Origin: JBFHIZ01 sp963666475
Lineage (GTDB): Bacteria; Bacillota; Clostridia; Lachnospirales; Lachnospiraceae
DNA: 64,000 nt
Reading direction: 5' to 3'
NCBI GenBank assembly: GCA_963666475.2
Contig: CAXXJM010000001.1
Span: 1,178,001-1,242,000, forward strand
Position numbers and translations under genes: made by a program. Shown here piece after piece: positions 16,848-24,640 of this stretch. Under the pieces are notes generated by a model. It saw only the letters and a program-made list of their open reading frames with translations. It did no database searches and was not told where the DNA came from. The first letter of the stretch is position 1. Each line of letters starts with the position of its first letter.

Positions 16848-16911
16848 GATATAAAAGGAAAACATACCTTATGAAGATAACAAAATAAAGGCCTACGAAA
16901 GGAAGTAACAC

Positions 16912-18738
16912 ATGTTAACTAATAAACTTACAATTCAAAAATTATACCCTATCTTATTTATTATCTTATCTTTTTTTGTTTGTTGGGGTTATTCATACCT
17001 AGAATTACAAAAAAATGTACCATCAGACTTTTCAAATAATCCTGAATATTTTTTTATCTTTGGAATTACATATTATTTTTTATATAAACTAAAGCTGCAG
17101 TATGATAAAAGGTTATTTATTTTCTCTTCTATTGGCGGCATATTGCTTTCAATTTCTTATGTTTTTGGTATTTATCTTCATTATAAAAATTTTCTTTTTG
17201 GATCAAAGAACAATATTTTCATAATATTTCTTTTAGTTCTGTCACTTTTAGCTTTTACCATTCCTTTTTTCTCTTGGCTTTTAAAACAAATGAGTACTAT
17301 TTCTTCAAAATTCATTAGAAAAAAAGATACTGAAGAGTATCATCATAAAATTACGAACTATTTCGCCAGGTTTTTTATTTACTGGATCAGTATATTTGCC
17401 TTTTTTATTCCTGTATTTCTAGTATATTGGCCAGGTAATTTTATTTTTGATGCAAAATACCAATTAAAAGAAGTTATTTCTAATGCTTATAGTGTTCATC
17501 ATCCACTGATTCACACCTGGCTTATGGGCTTTTTTTATAATTATGGAGATACTTACTTTGCCAATGTTTCAAAGGGCTTTTCATTCTATACAATTCTTCA
17601 AATGACAGTAATTTCATTTTCCTTTGCATACTGTCAATTATTCTTTTATAAAAGAGAGTTCCCAAAAGGAATACGTACGATATCCTATTTATTTTTTACA
17701 ATTTTCCCTGTAAACATACTTTTCTCGATTACCGCAACAAAAGATGTCCTATTTTCTGCTTTTTTTCTTTTATTCATAGTAATCATGCTTGAATTAATAT
17801 ATAAAATAAAGGATTCCAAAATATATCTGAAAGTTGATTTTTGGCTACAAATCATTGGATTGCTACTTGCAGGTACATTTATGATATTATTTAGAAATAA
17901 TGCAAAATATGCTTATTTATTAATGATTCCTCTTTTTCTGTTGTTCAAATCTTCTTGGAAAAATAAACTAATTGTATTCTTTACCTTAATTGCAATATTA
18001 ATTTCTTCATCCGGCATTAATCATATGATGATTAAAACTCTTGATGCTGTAGATCGTGATTCGAGCAGAGAAACATTAAGCGTTCCTCTACAACAACTCG
18101 GAAGGGTCGTAGCTTATCTTCCAGAAGAACTAGATGCTGAAATGTATCATGAAATCACTTCCTATATTGAAGAAGGAAGATTTTCTTCTTATAATCCCTA
18201 CCTTTCCGATCCGATTAAGAATACGGCAAACGAAGAATTGTTAGAAACCAATCTATCCAATTTTTTGAAATTATGGATCAAAGTTGGGATGCAATTCCCC
18301 GAGGAGTACGCTGATTCTTTTTTAACTAATACAATGGGGTTTTGGTATTTGGGAGATGTACAATATCGATTCGTTTACGATCTAGCTGCATATCACACTT
18401 TAATTGATGGTGATAATATTCAGCAAATAGAAAAACATGATTATTTTCCATTGGCAGGAGTATTTTATAATTGGTTTTATACCTTCATAAATCATAGAAC
18501 AATACCTATAGTATCTTATTTATTTAATTCGGCTCTTTACTCATGGGTGTTAATATTTACACTTTTATATTCCTTTTTCAAAAAAAACAATAAATACTTA
18601 ATCCCTTTTTCACTATTGTTTTTCTATCTTTTAAGTTGTTTTTTTGGACCAACTGTAATGCTAAGATATATCTACTGTTTAGTGGTTTGCATTCCTTTAA
18701 TACTAACTTTATTGCTAGATCCCAAAAAATTATACTAA
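16912..18738 (+). CDS. Polytopic membrane protein, DUF6020-like
   Basis: The 608-aa protein has about 12-13 hydrophobic helices and one sizeable soluble loop (residues about 385-500). The stretch VYWPGNFIFDAKYQLKEV followed by SVHHPLIHTWLMGFFYNYG resembles the conserved region of DUF6020 family membrane proteins, which share an overall layout with GT-C glycosyltransferases. I infer a cell-surface polymer or lipid-sugar role only from that similarity. AAAGGAAG precedes the ATG by 6 nt. It is one of few plus-strand genes here, with a terminator directly behind it. Confidence 0.65.
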   Translation: MLTNKLTIQKLYPILFIILSFFVCWGYSYLELQKNVPSDFSNNPEYFFIFGITYYFLYKLKLQYDKRLFIFSSIGGILLSISYVFGIYLHYKNFLFGSKNNIFIIFLLVLSLLAFTIPFFSWLLKQMSTISSKFIRKKDTEEYHHKITNYFARFFIYWISIFAFFIPVFLVYWPGNFIFDAKYQLKEVISNAYSVHHPLIHTWLMGFFYNYGDTYFANVSKGFSFYTILQMTVISFSFAYCQLFFYKREFPKGIRTISYLFFTIFPVNILFSITATKDVLFSAFFLLFIVIMLELIYKIKDSKIYLKVDFWLQIIGLLLAGTFMILFRNNAKYAYLLMIPLFLLFKSSWKNKLIVFFTLIAILISSSGINHMMIKTLDAVDRDSSRETLSVPLQQLGRVVAYLPEELDAEMYHEITSYIEEGRFSSYNPYLSDPIKNTANEELLETNLSNFLKLWIKVGMQFPEEYADSFLTNTMGFWYLGDVQYRFVYDLAAYHTLIDGDNIQQIEKHDYFPLAGVFYNWFYTFINHRTIPIVSYLFNSALYSWVLIFTLLYSFFKKNNKYLIPFSLLFFYLLSCFFGPTVMLRYIYCLVVCIPLILTLLLDPKKLY

Positions 18739-18782
18739 TAAAAAGAAGAGCCAGTCATATTGACCGGCTCTTCTTTTTATTA
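18739..18782 (+). terminator. Terminator behind the 608-aa membrane protein gene
   Basis: AAAAGAAGAGCC (18741-18752) and GGCTCTTCTTTT pair perfectly, extended by GTCA/TGAC around a TAT loop, with one A/C mismatch. The U-rich 3' side ends the stem. It could also work on the opposite strand. Confidence 0.8.
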
Positions 18783-18832
18783 GATGCAACTTAAAACCTT
18801 TGCAAACCCTAGTATACTGGAACTTCATACGA

Positions 18833-18930
18833 CCTGCAATCACTTCGTTACACTCCGCGATTTATTAAATTTATAGACTTGGATTTACTGAGTTGATTGT
18901 CCTTAAGTATAGCATAATTAAATATAAGTT
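18833..18930. repeat. Diverged intergenic repeat, copy 1
   Basis: This stretch aligns over about 95 nt with 19420-19520. Shared blocks are CCTGC-ATCACTTCGT, CTCCG, GACT-GGATTTA, GTTG, AGTATA and AATTAA-ATATAA. It starts inside the end of an immunity-like reading frame read on the minus strand. Copy 1 lacks the left arm of the long stem seen in copy 2. It is probably a recombination relic of the toxin island. Confidence 0.55.
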
Positions 18931-19091
18931 ATCACTATTCCTGCTTCAGATGATTTATCATCAAAATATAATAGTATCTTTCCCCAAAAATATTCATATT
19001 CAAGTCTTGATATATTTTCTTTGCTTGGTGTTCCTATATTATTAAGTAAAAATTCATTATTTTCTTTTCTTAATTCATGTAACGGTTCTTC
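18918..19091 (-). pseudogene. Orphan C-terminal fragment, immunity-protein-like
   Basis: Read on the minus strand, a frame of about 57 codons gives EPLHELRKENNEFLLNN and continues through SRLEYEYFWGKILLYFDD to AGIVITYI and TAA at 18918. The composition (acidic, aromatic, ends in a beta-strand) is protein-like, and it has no start codon of its own. It abuts the frameshifted Rep-like fragment in another frame. A remnant of an immunity gene from an earlier toxin module is my inference; the family is not recognised. Confidence 0.4.
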
Positions 19092-19281
19092 GATTTCTTT
19101 CTCTCTTTGATTTCTCCTGTTTCTCTATCAAGGTATTTTTCTTAGAAATATTCTGTATCGGACATCTTCTGTTAACTCCTGCAGAAAATTGGACTTCTCG
19201 AGTGTCTCCTACTGTTTTGAATTTTACTTTGGTATCCTCATGGAGAAATATTGATTTTGAATTCACTTTTTTGATTCGCAT
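19070..19281 (-). pseudogene. Frameshifted N-terminal fragment of a Rep-like mobile-element protein
   Basis: From the ATG at 19281 (AAAGGTG upstream) the frame reads MRIKKVNSKSIFLHEDTK and on to AGVNRRCPIQNIS. There the natural continuation KYLDRETGEIKER, then KSKNRYMN, is found in a different frame, so one base was lost (or two gained) near 19136-19143. The sequence then ends at a stop after about 70 residues. The pattern resembles the N-terminus of replication-initiation (Rep) proteins of clostridial phage- or plasmid-like elements, from memory of such sequences. It marks a decayed mobile element beside the toxin genes. Confidence 0.5.
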
Positions 19282-19398
19282 AATAAAACGCACCTTTCGT
19301 AACAAATTTTTTTGATACAAAAGTACGGTTATATGAGCGTATTGGAACTACACCTAAAAATCCGATCGTATACCCAAGGCAAATTTTTTCGCTAAATT

Positions 19399-19520
19399 CT
19401 CTTAATATAATTAATATCTCCTGCCATCACTTCGTAAGGGCTCCGATATTAATTAATTTAAGAGACTGGGATTTAGGTTGTTGGAAGTCCTAAAGTATAA
19501 CCTTAATTAAAATATAACAA
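19399..19520. repeat. Diverged intergenic repeat, copy 2, with a long stem-loop
   Basis: Arms at 19399-19418 and 19445-19464 form an inverted repeat that matches at 18 of 20 positions. The 26-nt loop carries the part conserved with copy 1 (CCTGCCATCACTTCGT). Similarity to 18833-18930 continues to about 19520. It lies just downstream of the candidate immunity gene (minus strand). With no T tract right after the stem, it is not a classical terminator. Confidence 0.6.
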
Positions 19521-19529
19521 TAATAAATA

Positions 19530-19805
19530 TTATTGATTTAATTTAAATACCAGTTCCTCTGCCTTATCCATTTCAATCAATAAGGGATTCATATAATCAC
19601 TAAAGGTGTCAAGATATGCTCTACAGCCACCATTAATTATAATTTTTTTAGTATCCTCATTATATAATAAAATCTTTTGTGCTTTGTCATATCTGTCATA
19701 TAGAGTTTTCAAAATTGGTCGATTAGGGTCATCTTCTAACCGCTTTTTTAATAATTCAAGCACTTTAACAATTTGTATTTCTAATTGTTTCTTACTCTCT
19801 TCCAT
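19530..19805 (-). CDS. Candidate immunity protein of the LXG toxin
   Basis: The 91-aa protein is small, helical and soluble (KKQLEIQIVKVLELLKKR, DKAQKILLYNED, ending DKAEELVFKLNQ), and no family is recognised. It is the last gene of the toxin operon. AGGAGG before its ATG overlaps the toxin's stop codon at 19816, and only 10 nt separate the genes, so both are made together. In polymorphic toxin loci the gene placed directly behind the toxin encodes the cognate antidote, and that is the sole basis of the functional call. Confidence 0.6.
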   Translation of the reverse strand: MEESKKQLEIQIVKVLELLKKRLEDDPNRPILKTLYDRYDKAQKILLYNEDTKKIIINGGCRAYLDTFSDYMNPLLIEMDKAEELVFKLNQ

Positions 19806-19815
19806 CTTTAACCTC

Positions 19816-21726
19816 CTATGGTTTTACTTCTCGTATACTTTTAATCCAATTCAAATCCCAATTCTGTGGTAACAAAAATTGGTCTGCATCTCCAGCAAGT
19901 CTTGCTCCACTCATTGTAAACTGTTCTTCAACACGCCCAATGTTTATTGTGCTTCCCTTTGGAATAACTATTTCAGCTTCATATTTAAGTGTATTTTTCC
20001 ATTCTGGTAAAATCGCACTATCAACTTTTGTCTTAATTCTGTTCAGGGCAGGATTACTCGTTGCAAATGCACCACCCGCTTCTGCATTGTGCCCAAACGA
20101 ACGATATACTGTAATATCTTCATTCGTTATAACAGTTCTATAATTCCCATCTTTAAATGTCTTTACTAATGAATTCGGTAGTTCTTGTTTATTTATTACA
20201 GTAACCTTTGTATCAATTTTAGTGCTATAACTTCCATAAGAAGAACTGCCACCCTCAAAATGAAAATCAGACAATTCAATATCATATACTGTATCCTTAC
20301 TATATATCTTTATTGAGCTTTGTTCAACCATGATATTATCTATATCTTTTATGCCTTCTTTTTCCAATGCTTGAAGCATTTCTATTTTCTTTGCTTCACT
20401 CATTCCTTCGAACATACCATCAAGACTTTTGACCGCAGTTTTTCCTCCCGACGCAAAAAAATCGAGTACTTGAGGAAGTGCCATGCACACAATTCCAGTG
20501 ATTACTCCAGCTTTATCTCCACTAATGGCCGAAACAAAAACATCTGCGGAATCTAGTGTCGTGTCCGCTACAAATCCTGCTAACAGTGTTTCTATACTAT
20601 ATACGCCTGACAGTCCTGATAAAACAGTAATACAAGTCTTAAGGTCCTTATATAAATCTTGTTTTGACTTATGATTTTTTGACAACTCCCAAATAGGACC
20701 CATTAGATTAATGTATTCTTCAAGAGACATATTATTGACATCATATCCATCTAAGTTAAAATCAAATCCTAAATCTCGCAATTCGATAATTCCATTTTCA
20801 TTATATTTCCAATCCATCGCATAATCGCCATAGCTATCTTCAATACGGGTCTCGCTGACTTCTATGCCATACATATAACAAAAACCATTTTCATCTACAT
20901 TTGCTAAATACTCTTGATAATATGCTCCTGATGCTTGCTTTTCTAAATATCCTGAATATTCTTCTTTTACTTCTTTCAATTTTTCTAAAGCAAAAAACAT
21001 TTCTTCAGAATATATTTGATTTTTTGAAAGAAATGCTTCACTTCTTTTTGTTTTTTCCTTTAATTCAAGAAACGCCTCATTAGTATATACATCTTGACTA
21101 TGATAGTTAGTCACATTTCTTTCACTACTCAAATACCCATTTATCACTTGTCCAAGCGAATCAATTAGCTCTTCCAAATCACCAGTAACAGGGCTCAACT
21201 GATTCTTCTCATAATCGACAACATCATTTGATAAGTCACGTATTTTTTGTCTAATTCCTTCTATCGTACTATTCAATTGAGATGTTCCTGGGTTGGGAAT
21301 AATCATCAAATCGCTGATATTTAATAGACTTTTTCCTATACCAGAAGATATTTCTTCTAATGCGATACTGGCATTTTCAAATTTATCTGTAATCTGCTTA
21401 AAAACCTCTTCTGGAAATCTTGAGTTATCATTGTTATCGATCCCATAATAACCTATTTTATAATTCATGTATTTCACACGATATTCTATTGTCGCATTTT
21501 TAATACCTTCTACTAATGTATCATGTGTTTCTTTAAAATATAGTTTTGCACTGTCAACACCTTTTCCCTGGAAATCATTCGATTCGATAAATTCATTATA
21601 CTTTGACTGTAGTTGATTCAATTTTGTATCCCATTGAGCCATTTTACGATTGATACATTCGTAAAAATCTTGCATAGCATCATAACGAATTTTAAAATAT
21701 TCACCTTCCAAGTGCTTTTCCCCCAT
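19816..21726 (-). CDS. LXG-type polymorphic toxin with ADP-ribosyltransferase-like C-terminus
   Basis: The 636-aa protein starts with an LXG-like helical domain (residues about 1-215; FQGKGVDSAKLYFKETHD and then EYRVKYMNYKIGYYG are typical), the targeting part for type VIIb secretion. A hydrophobic central region (about 365-430) could help cross membranes. The last 110 residues (527-636) look like an ADP-ribosyltransferase-like fold: YR (Arg542), an ATS motif (Ser557), strands, and DADQFLLP at 613-620, where classical enzymes have Glu at the position of Gln616. Activity is unproven. No secretion-machine genes are in the window. The ribosome-binding site is weak, so coupling to the upstream partner gene is likely. 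Confidence 0.75.
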   Translation of the reverse strand: MGEKHLEGEYFKIRYDAMQDFYECINRKMAQWDTKLNQLQSKYNEFIESNDFQGKGVDSAKLYFKETHDTLVEGIKNATIEYRVKYMNYKIGYYGIDNNDNSRFPEEVFKQITDKFENASIALEEISSGIGKSLLNISDLMIIPNPGTSQLNSTIEGIRQKIRDLSNDVVDYEKNQLSPVTGDLEELIDSLGQVINGYLSSERNVTNYHSQDVYTNEAFLELKEKTKRSEAFLSKNQIYSEEMFFALEKLKEVKEEYSGYLEKQASGAYYQEYLANVDENGFCYMYGIEVSETRIEDSYGDYAMDWKYNENGIIELRDLGFDFNLDGYDVNNMSLEEYINLMGPIWELSKNHKSKQDLYKDLKTCITVLSGLSGVYSIETLLAGFVADTTLDSADVFVSAISGDKAGVITGIVCMALPQVLDFFASGGKTAVKSLDGMFEGMSEAKKIEMLQALEKEGIKDIDNIMVEQSSIKIYSKDTVYDIELSDFHFEGGSSSYGSYSTKIDTKVTVINKQELPNSLVKTFKDGNYRTVITNEDITVYRSFGHNAEAGGAFATSNPALNRIKTKVDSAILPEWKNTLKYEAEIVIPKGSTINIGRVEEQFTMSGARLAGDADQFLLPQNWDLNWIKSIREVKP

Positions 21727-21739
21727 CGCTTTTGCTTTC

Positions 21740-22102
21740 TTACTCCCAAATACCTTTTAACTCATGATCTACTTCCTTAATCTCTTCTCCTATTTTTGCT
21801 ATTGCTTCTATATCTTTTATCATAAGATTAAGATAATTTGACATTATATCCTGTAATTGCTCATATTTTTCAACATACTCATCCATAACTCTTGAATTTG
21901 CACCTTGAAAACTCCATGCTTCCTTTCCTACTCCACATTGGCGATAGCCACCTGCGCAAGTTTTGATGTCATCTAGTACAGCATTCGTCAGATGTTCATC
22001 GAAAAATATATTTGCTCCGTCAGTTATCACACCATTATGATTTTTCAAATCACTTAACAAATCATTAAATTGACTTTTCCCCTCAGCAAATTCATTTCCC
22101 AT
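21740..22102 (-). CDS. Small WXG100/Lap-like partner of the LXG toxin
   Basis: The 120-aa helical protein precedes the LXG toxin by 13 nt. LXG effectors of type VIIb secretion are known to need small WXG100-like (Lap) partners encoded directly upstream for export, and this gene has the right size and place. The sequence has two predicted long helices with a central YRQCGVGKEAWSFQGAN turn, but no clear WXG motif. AAAGGA lies 9 nt before the ATG. The role as targeting partner or chaperone is inferred from context. Confidence 0.6.
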   Translation of the reverse strand: MGNEFAEGKSQFNDLLSDLKNHNGVITDGANIFFDEHLTNAVLDDIKTCAGGYRQCGVGKEAWSFQGANSRVMDEYVEKYEQLQDIMSNYLNLMIKDIEAIAKIGEEIKEVDHELKGIWE

Positions 22103-22141
22103 TATTCCACATCCTTTACTTCAAATTTTTAATTATAAAAA

Positions 22142-22270
22142 TTAATTAAACCAAGTTTCAACTCTGTTGGTTATACTATTTATTAGAGAAATTAACCCTA
22201 AAATATCTCCATTAATTCTTAGATTTTTATTTTCAAGATTTGTAATCTCAGTACAAATCTCATCTAAAAC
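22142..22270 (-). pseudogene. Decayed small gene fragment upstream of the toxin operon
   Basis: A 42-codon minus-strand frame without a start codon reads VLDEICTEITNLENKNLR and ends NRVETWFN before TAA at 22142. It is coiled-coil-like, with a stop directly before it and a similar sequence (NFLD) on the other side of that stop. It looks like the C-terminal half of another small helical partner gene that has decayed. Confidence 0.4.
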
Positions 22271-22480
22271 TTAATCTAAAAAATTTGATTAAAGAATAAA
22301 TTAACTTTTTCAAGGTTCCCTCCCAGGTTATAATATTTAAGTCAAATGTAAAATTACAATTCATTAATGATCAGCAAAAAAATCGCTACATACTAATACT
22401 CTATTTGTATCATATCTTTTTCGAATCAACATAACTTTTCTCTTCCGTCCATTATTAAACACAATCTTAAATATTATAAC
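22260..22480 (-). pseudogene. Two further short coding-like remnants
   Basis: On the minus strand one fragment without a start runs from 22480 to TAA at 22364 and reads IFKIVFNNGRKRKVMLIRKR and then YDTNRVLVCSDFFADH. A 34-codon frame starts at an ATG overlapping that stop (TAATG, 22366-22362) and contains ITWEGTL. Both appear to be parts of older genes. Neither family is recognised. The rest of 22280-22575 holds nothing I can support. Confidence 0.35.
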
Positions 22481-22575
22481 CTAAATTCTTTCAACTTGTC
22501 CAATTAATGTTAGTATTTAAACATCTTTTTTCTACACATATAATTCTAGTAAAAAAGAAACATTTCAATAGAAAT

Positions 22576-22611
22576 AAAAAAGAAACATTGAATAATCAAT
22601 GTTTCTTTTTT
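22576..22611 (-). terminator. Terminator behind the tRNA-Val/tRNA-Met pair
   Basis: AAAAAAGAAACATTG and CAATGTTTCTTTTTT pair perfectly over 15 bp around AATAAT. The stem ends 3 nt from the tRNA-Met 3' end, and the A run on the plus strand supplies the U tract. Confidence 0.85.
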
Positions 22612-22614
22612 AAG

Positions 22615-22688
22615 TAGCGAGGAAGGGATTTGAACCCCCGACACTACGGGTATGAACCGTATGCTCTAGCCAACTGAGCTACCTCGCC
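22615..22688 (-). tRNA. tRNA-Met (CAT), elongator type
   Basis: The 74-nt minus-strand sequence folds into a cloverleaf: acceptor GGCGAGG/CCTCGCT, anticodon arm around TTCATAC with anticodon CAT, and T loop TTCAAAT. The G1-U72 start and overall sequence match elongator tRNA-Met rather than the initiator, which lacks the first pair. An Ile2 (lysidine) tRNA with the same gene anticodon cannot be strictly excluded. CCA is not encoded. Confidence 0.9.
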
Positions 22689-22702
22689 ATATTCGTGAAA
22701 AG

Positions 22703-22775
22703 TGGGACCTATAGGGCTCGAACCTATGACCCTCTGCTTGTAAGGCAGATGCTCTCCCAGCTGAGCTAAGATCCC
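22703..22775 (-). tRNA. tRNA-Val (TAC)
   Basis: The 73-nt sequence has acceptor GGGATCT/AGGTCCC with discriminator A, D arm GCTC...GAGC, anticodon loop CTTACAA with anticodon TAC, and T loop TTCGAGC. It lies 14 nt before tRNA-Met and is probably cotranscribed with it. CCA is not encoded. Confidence 0.92.
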
Positions 22776-22858
22776 ACGTTATGCGGGTCACATCTGCAAC
22801 CCGCTTTGCTAGTATACAATTAAATCACTATATTTGTCAATACTTTTTTTTGATTTTT

Positions 22859-24625
22859 TTACATTCTTTCTGGTGCTTCAAAACCAAGTAAATTGATGCA
22901 AGTCTCCATCACATCTCTTGTTAAAAGAAGTAGTGAAATCCAACCTTCTTTATACTCCGCATTCTCTTCTGATAGTATCTTTGTTGCGTGATAAAAGTGA
23001 TTGAATGCATCTGCCAGATCATAAATATATGCGCAAATTTTGTGTGGTGCTACATCATCACTTGCCGAAGCAATGGCTTCGTGGAATTTTGACAACGATA
23101 ACATCAACGTCTTTTCCGACTCATTTCTTGGCACTTTGATAGTCGCATCTTCGATCTTTCCACCGACCTGTTCATATTTTGCAAGAATCGATTTGATACG
23201 TACAATTGTATATAATAAATACGGTCCCGTATCTCCTTCAAAAGAAGTGAAACGTTCTATGTCAAAGACATAATCCTTGGATGCTTGATTTGATAAATCC
23301 CCGTATTTCAAAGCAGCAAGAGCAATCATTTTAGCAGTGCTCTCTGCCTCTTCTTTTCCTAGTTCCTGATTGTCTGCAATCTTCACAGTCATCTGCTCAT
23401 TGATATCGGAAATCAGATTTTCCAATCGCATGACTCCACCCTGTCTTGTTTTAAATGGCTTTCCATCTTTTCCATTCATCGTTCCAAATCCAAGGAATTT
23501 GAGTTCCGTATTTGGTCCTACCAACTTTGTTTTTCTTGCACAGCGGAAAACCTGTTCAAAATGAAGTTCTTGTCTCTTATCTACTACATAAATGATTTCA
23601 TCTGGATTTTCGTCTGCCATACGTTGCATAATGGTTGCAAGATCCGTTGTTGTGTATAAAGCGGCTCCATCTGATTTCAATATCATACATGGTGGCATTT
23701 CTTTGGTATCATCCTCTTCTTTTACATCGACTACAAGAGCACCATCACTCATATACGTATGCCCCTCTTTTTTGAGGTATTCTACCATTTCCGTAATTAA
23801 ATCCTGTACGTCCGATTCACCATTCCAAAGATCAAATTCAATGCTTAAATTGGAATAATTCTTTTTCAAATCCGCTACCGAAACTTTTAAGATATGCTGC
23901 CAAAGTTTACGGTATCCACGTACCCCAGATTGTAATTGAAAAGTAGCCTGCATGGCTGCTTCTTTATATACTTCATCTTCTTTGCTCTTTGCACTTGCTG
24001 TTGGATAAATCTCTTCTAATTCTCCAATGGTAAAGGGTGCTTCTTCCGGATAATCTCCATCAAATTCCTCATCAAAATACACCAAGTCCGGTTGACGTGT
24101 TTTCAGTTCGTGAATGATCAGCCCCATCTGCAACCCCCAGTCACCGAGATGTATATCTCCAATGACCTCGTGTCCTACATAACGTTTGATACGTTTAATA
24201 CTCTCACCAATAACTGCAGAACGCAAATGACCTACATGCAATGGTTTTGCAACATTTGGCCCACCAAAGTCCAACACAATTTTCTTTTGTTTTTCTGGCG
24301 CTTCTAATCCAAATTTTTCGTTTACTTGCATGTCACTCATGGCATTTTTTAAAAATTCTTTAGAAATCTTAAAGTTCAAAAATCCAGGTGGTACAGCAGT
24401 TACTTCTTCGAAAATTTCTTCATTTTTTAATAATTCTGCAACAGTTTCTGCGATTTTAATTGGTGCCATTTTATATTCTTTCGCAAGGGCCATTGCTCCA
24501 TTGCACTGAAATTCACACAAATCAGGTCGATTTGACCAAGATACAATACCTTTTGACTCATCATACCCTGCTTCTTGAAAAGCTTTTTTTACTATGTTTG
24601 ATATTACTTCCGTTATTTTTTTCAT
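22859..24625 (-). CDS. argS: Arginyl-tRNA synthetase
   Basis: The 588-aa class I synthetase charges tRNA-Arg with arginine. Visible are the N-terminal additional domain (to about residue 110) and the HIGH-type motif in GPNVAKPLHVGHLRSAVIGES. The catalytic core includes WGLQMGLI, YTTTDLATIMQR and FGTMNGKDGKPFKTRQG (the KMSKS-equivalent region). The C-terminal DALR anticodon-binding domain ends ETCINLLGFEAPERM. No T-box leader is visible, since queH ends only 15 nt upstream. Confidence 0.97.
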   Translation of the reverse strand: MKKITEVISNIVKKAFQEAGYDESKGIVSWSNRPDLCEFQCNGAMALAKEYKMAPIKIAETVAELLKNEEIFEEVTAVPPGFLNFKISKEFLKNAMSDMQVNEKFGLEAPEKQKKIVLDFGGPNVAKPLHVGHLRSAVIGESIKRIKRYVGHEVIGDIHLGDWGLQMGLIIHELKTRQPDLVYFDEEFDGDYPEEAPFTIGELEEIYPTASAKSKEDEVYKEAAMQATFQLQSGVRGYRKLWQHILKVSVADLKKNYSNLSIEFDLWNGESDVQDLITEMVEYLKKEGHTYMSDGALVVDVKEEDDTKEMPPCMILKSDGAALYTTTDLATIMQRMADENPDEIIYVVDKRQELHFEQVFRCARKTKLVGPNTELKFLGFGTMNGKDGKPFKTRQGGVMRLENLISDINEQMTVKIADNQELGKEEAESTAKMIALAALKYGDLSNQASKDYVFDIERFTSFEGDTGPYLLYTIVRIKSILAKYEQVGGKIEDATIKVPRNESEKTLMLSLSKFHEAIASASDDVAPHKICAYIYDLADAFNHFYHATKILSEENAEYKEGWISLLLLTRDVMETCINLLGFEAPERM

Positions 24626-24640
24626 CTTAACCTCATGCTC

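Noticed and set aside
19399..19464. Rho-independent terminator of the immunity gene
   Set aside because: The stem is AT-rich and long with a 26-nt loop, and no T run follows on the relevant strand.
18833..19520. CRISPR-like repeats
   Set aside because: Only two diverged copies about 590 nt apart, with genes between them and no cas genes.
19816..20150. TNT-type NAD glycohydrolase domain at the toxin C-terminus
   Set aside because: The expected TNT motif pattern is not visible; the YR / ATS / DQFLLP order fits an ADP-ribosyltransferase-like fold better.
22615..22688. Initiator tRNA-fMet
   Set aside because: The acceptor has a G1-U72 pair as in elongator tRNA-Met, and the anticodon stem lacks the three G-C pairs of the initiator.
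24626..24640. T-box leader for argS
   Set aside because: Only 15 nt separate argS from queH, leaving no room for one.
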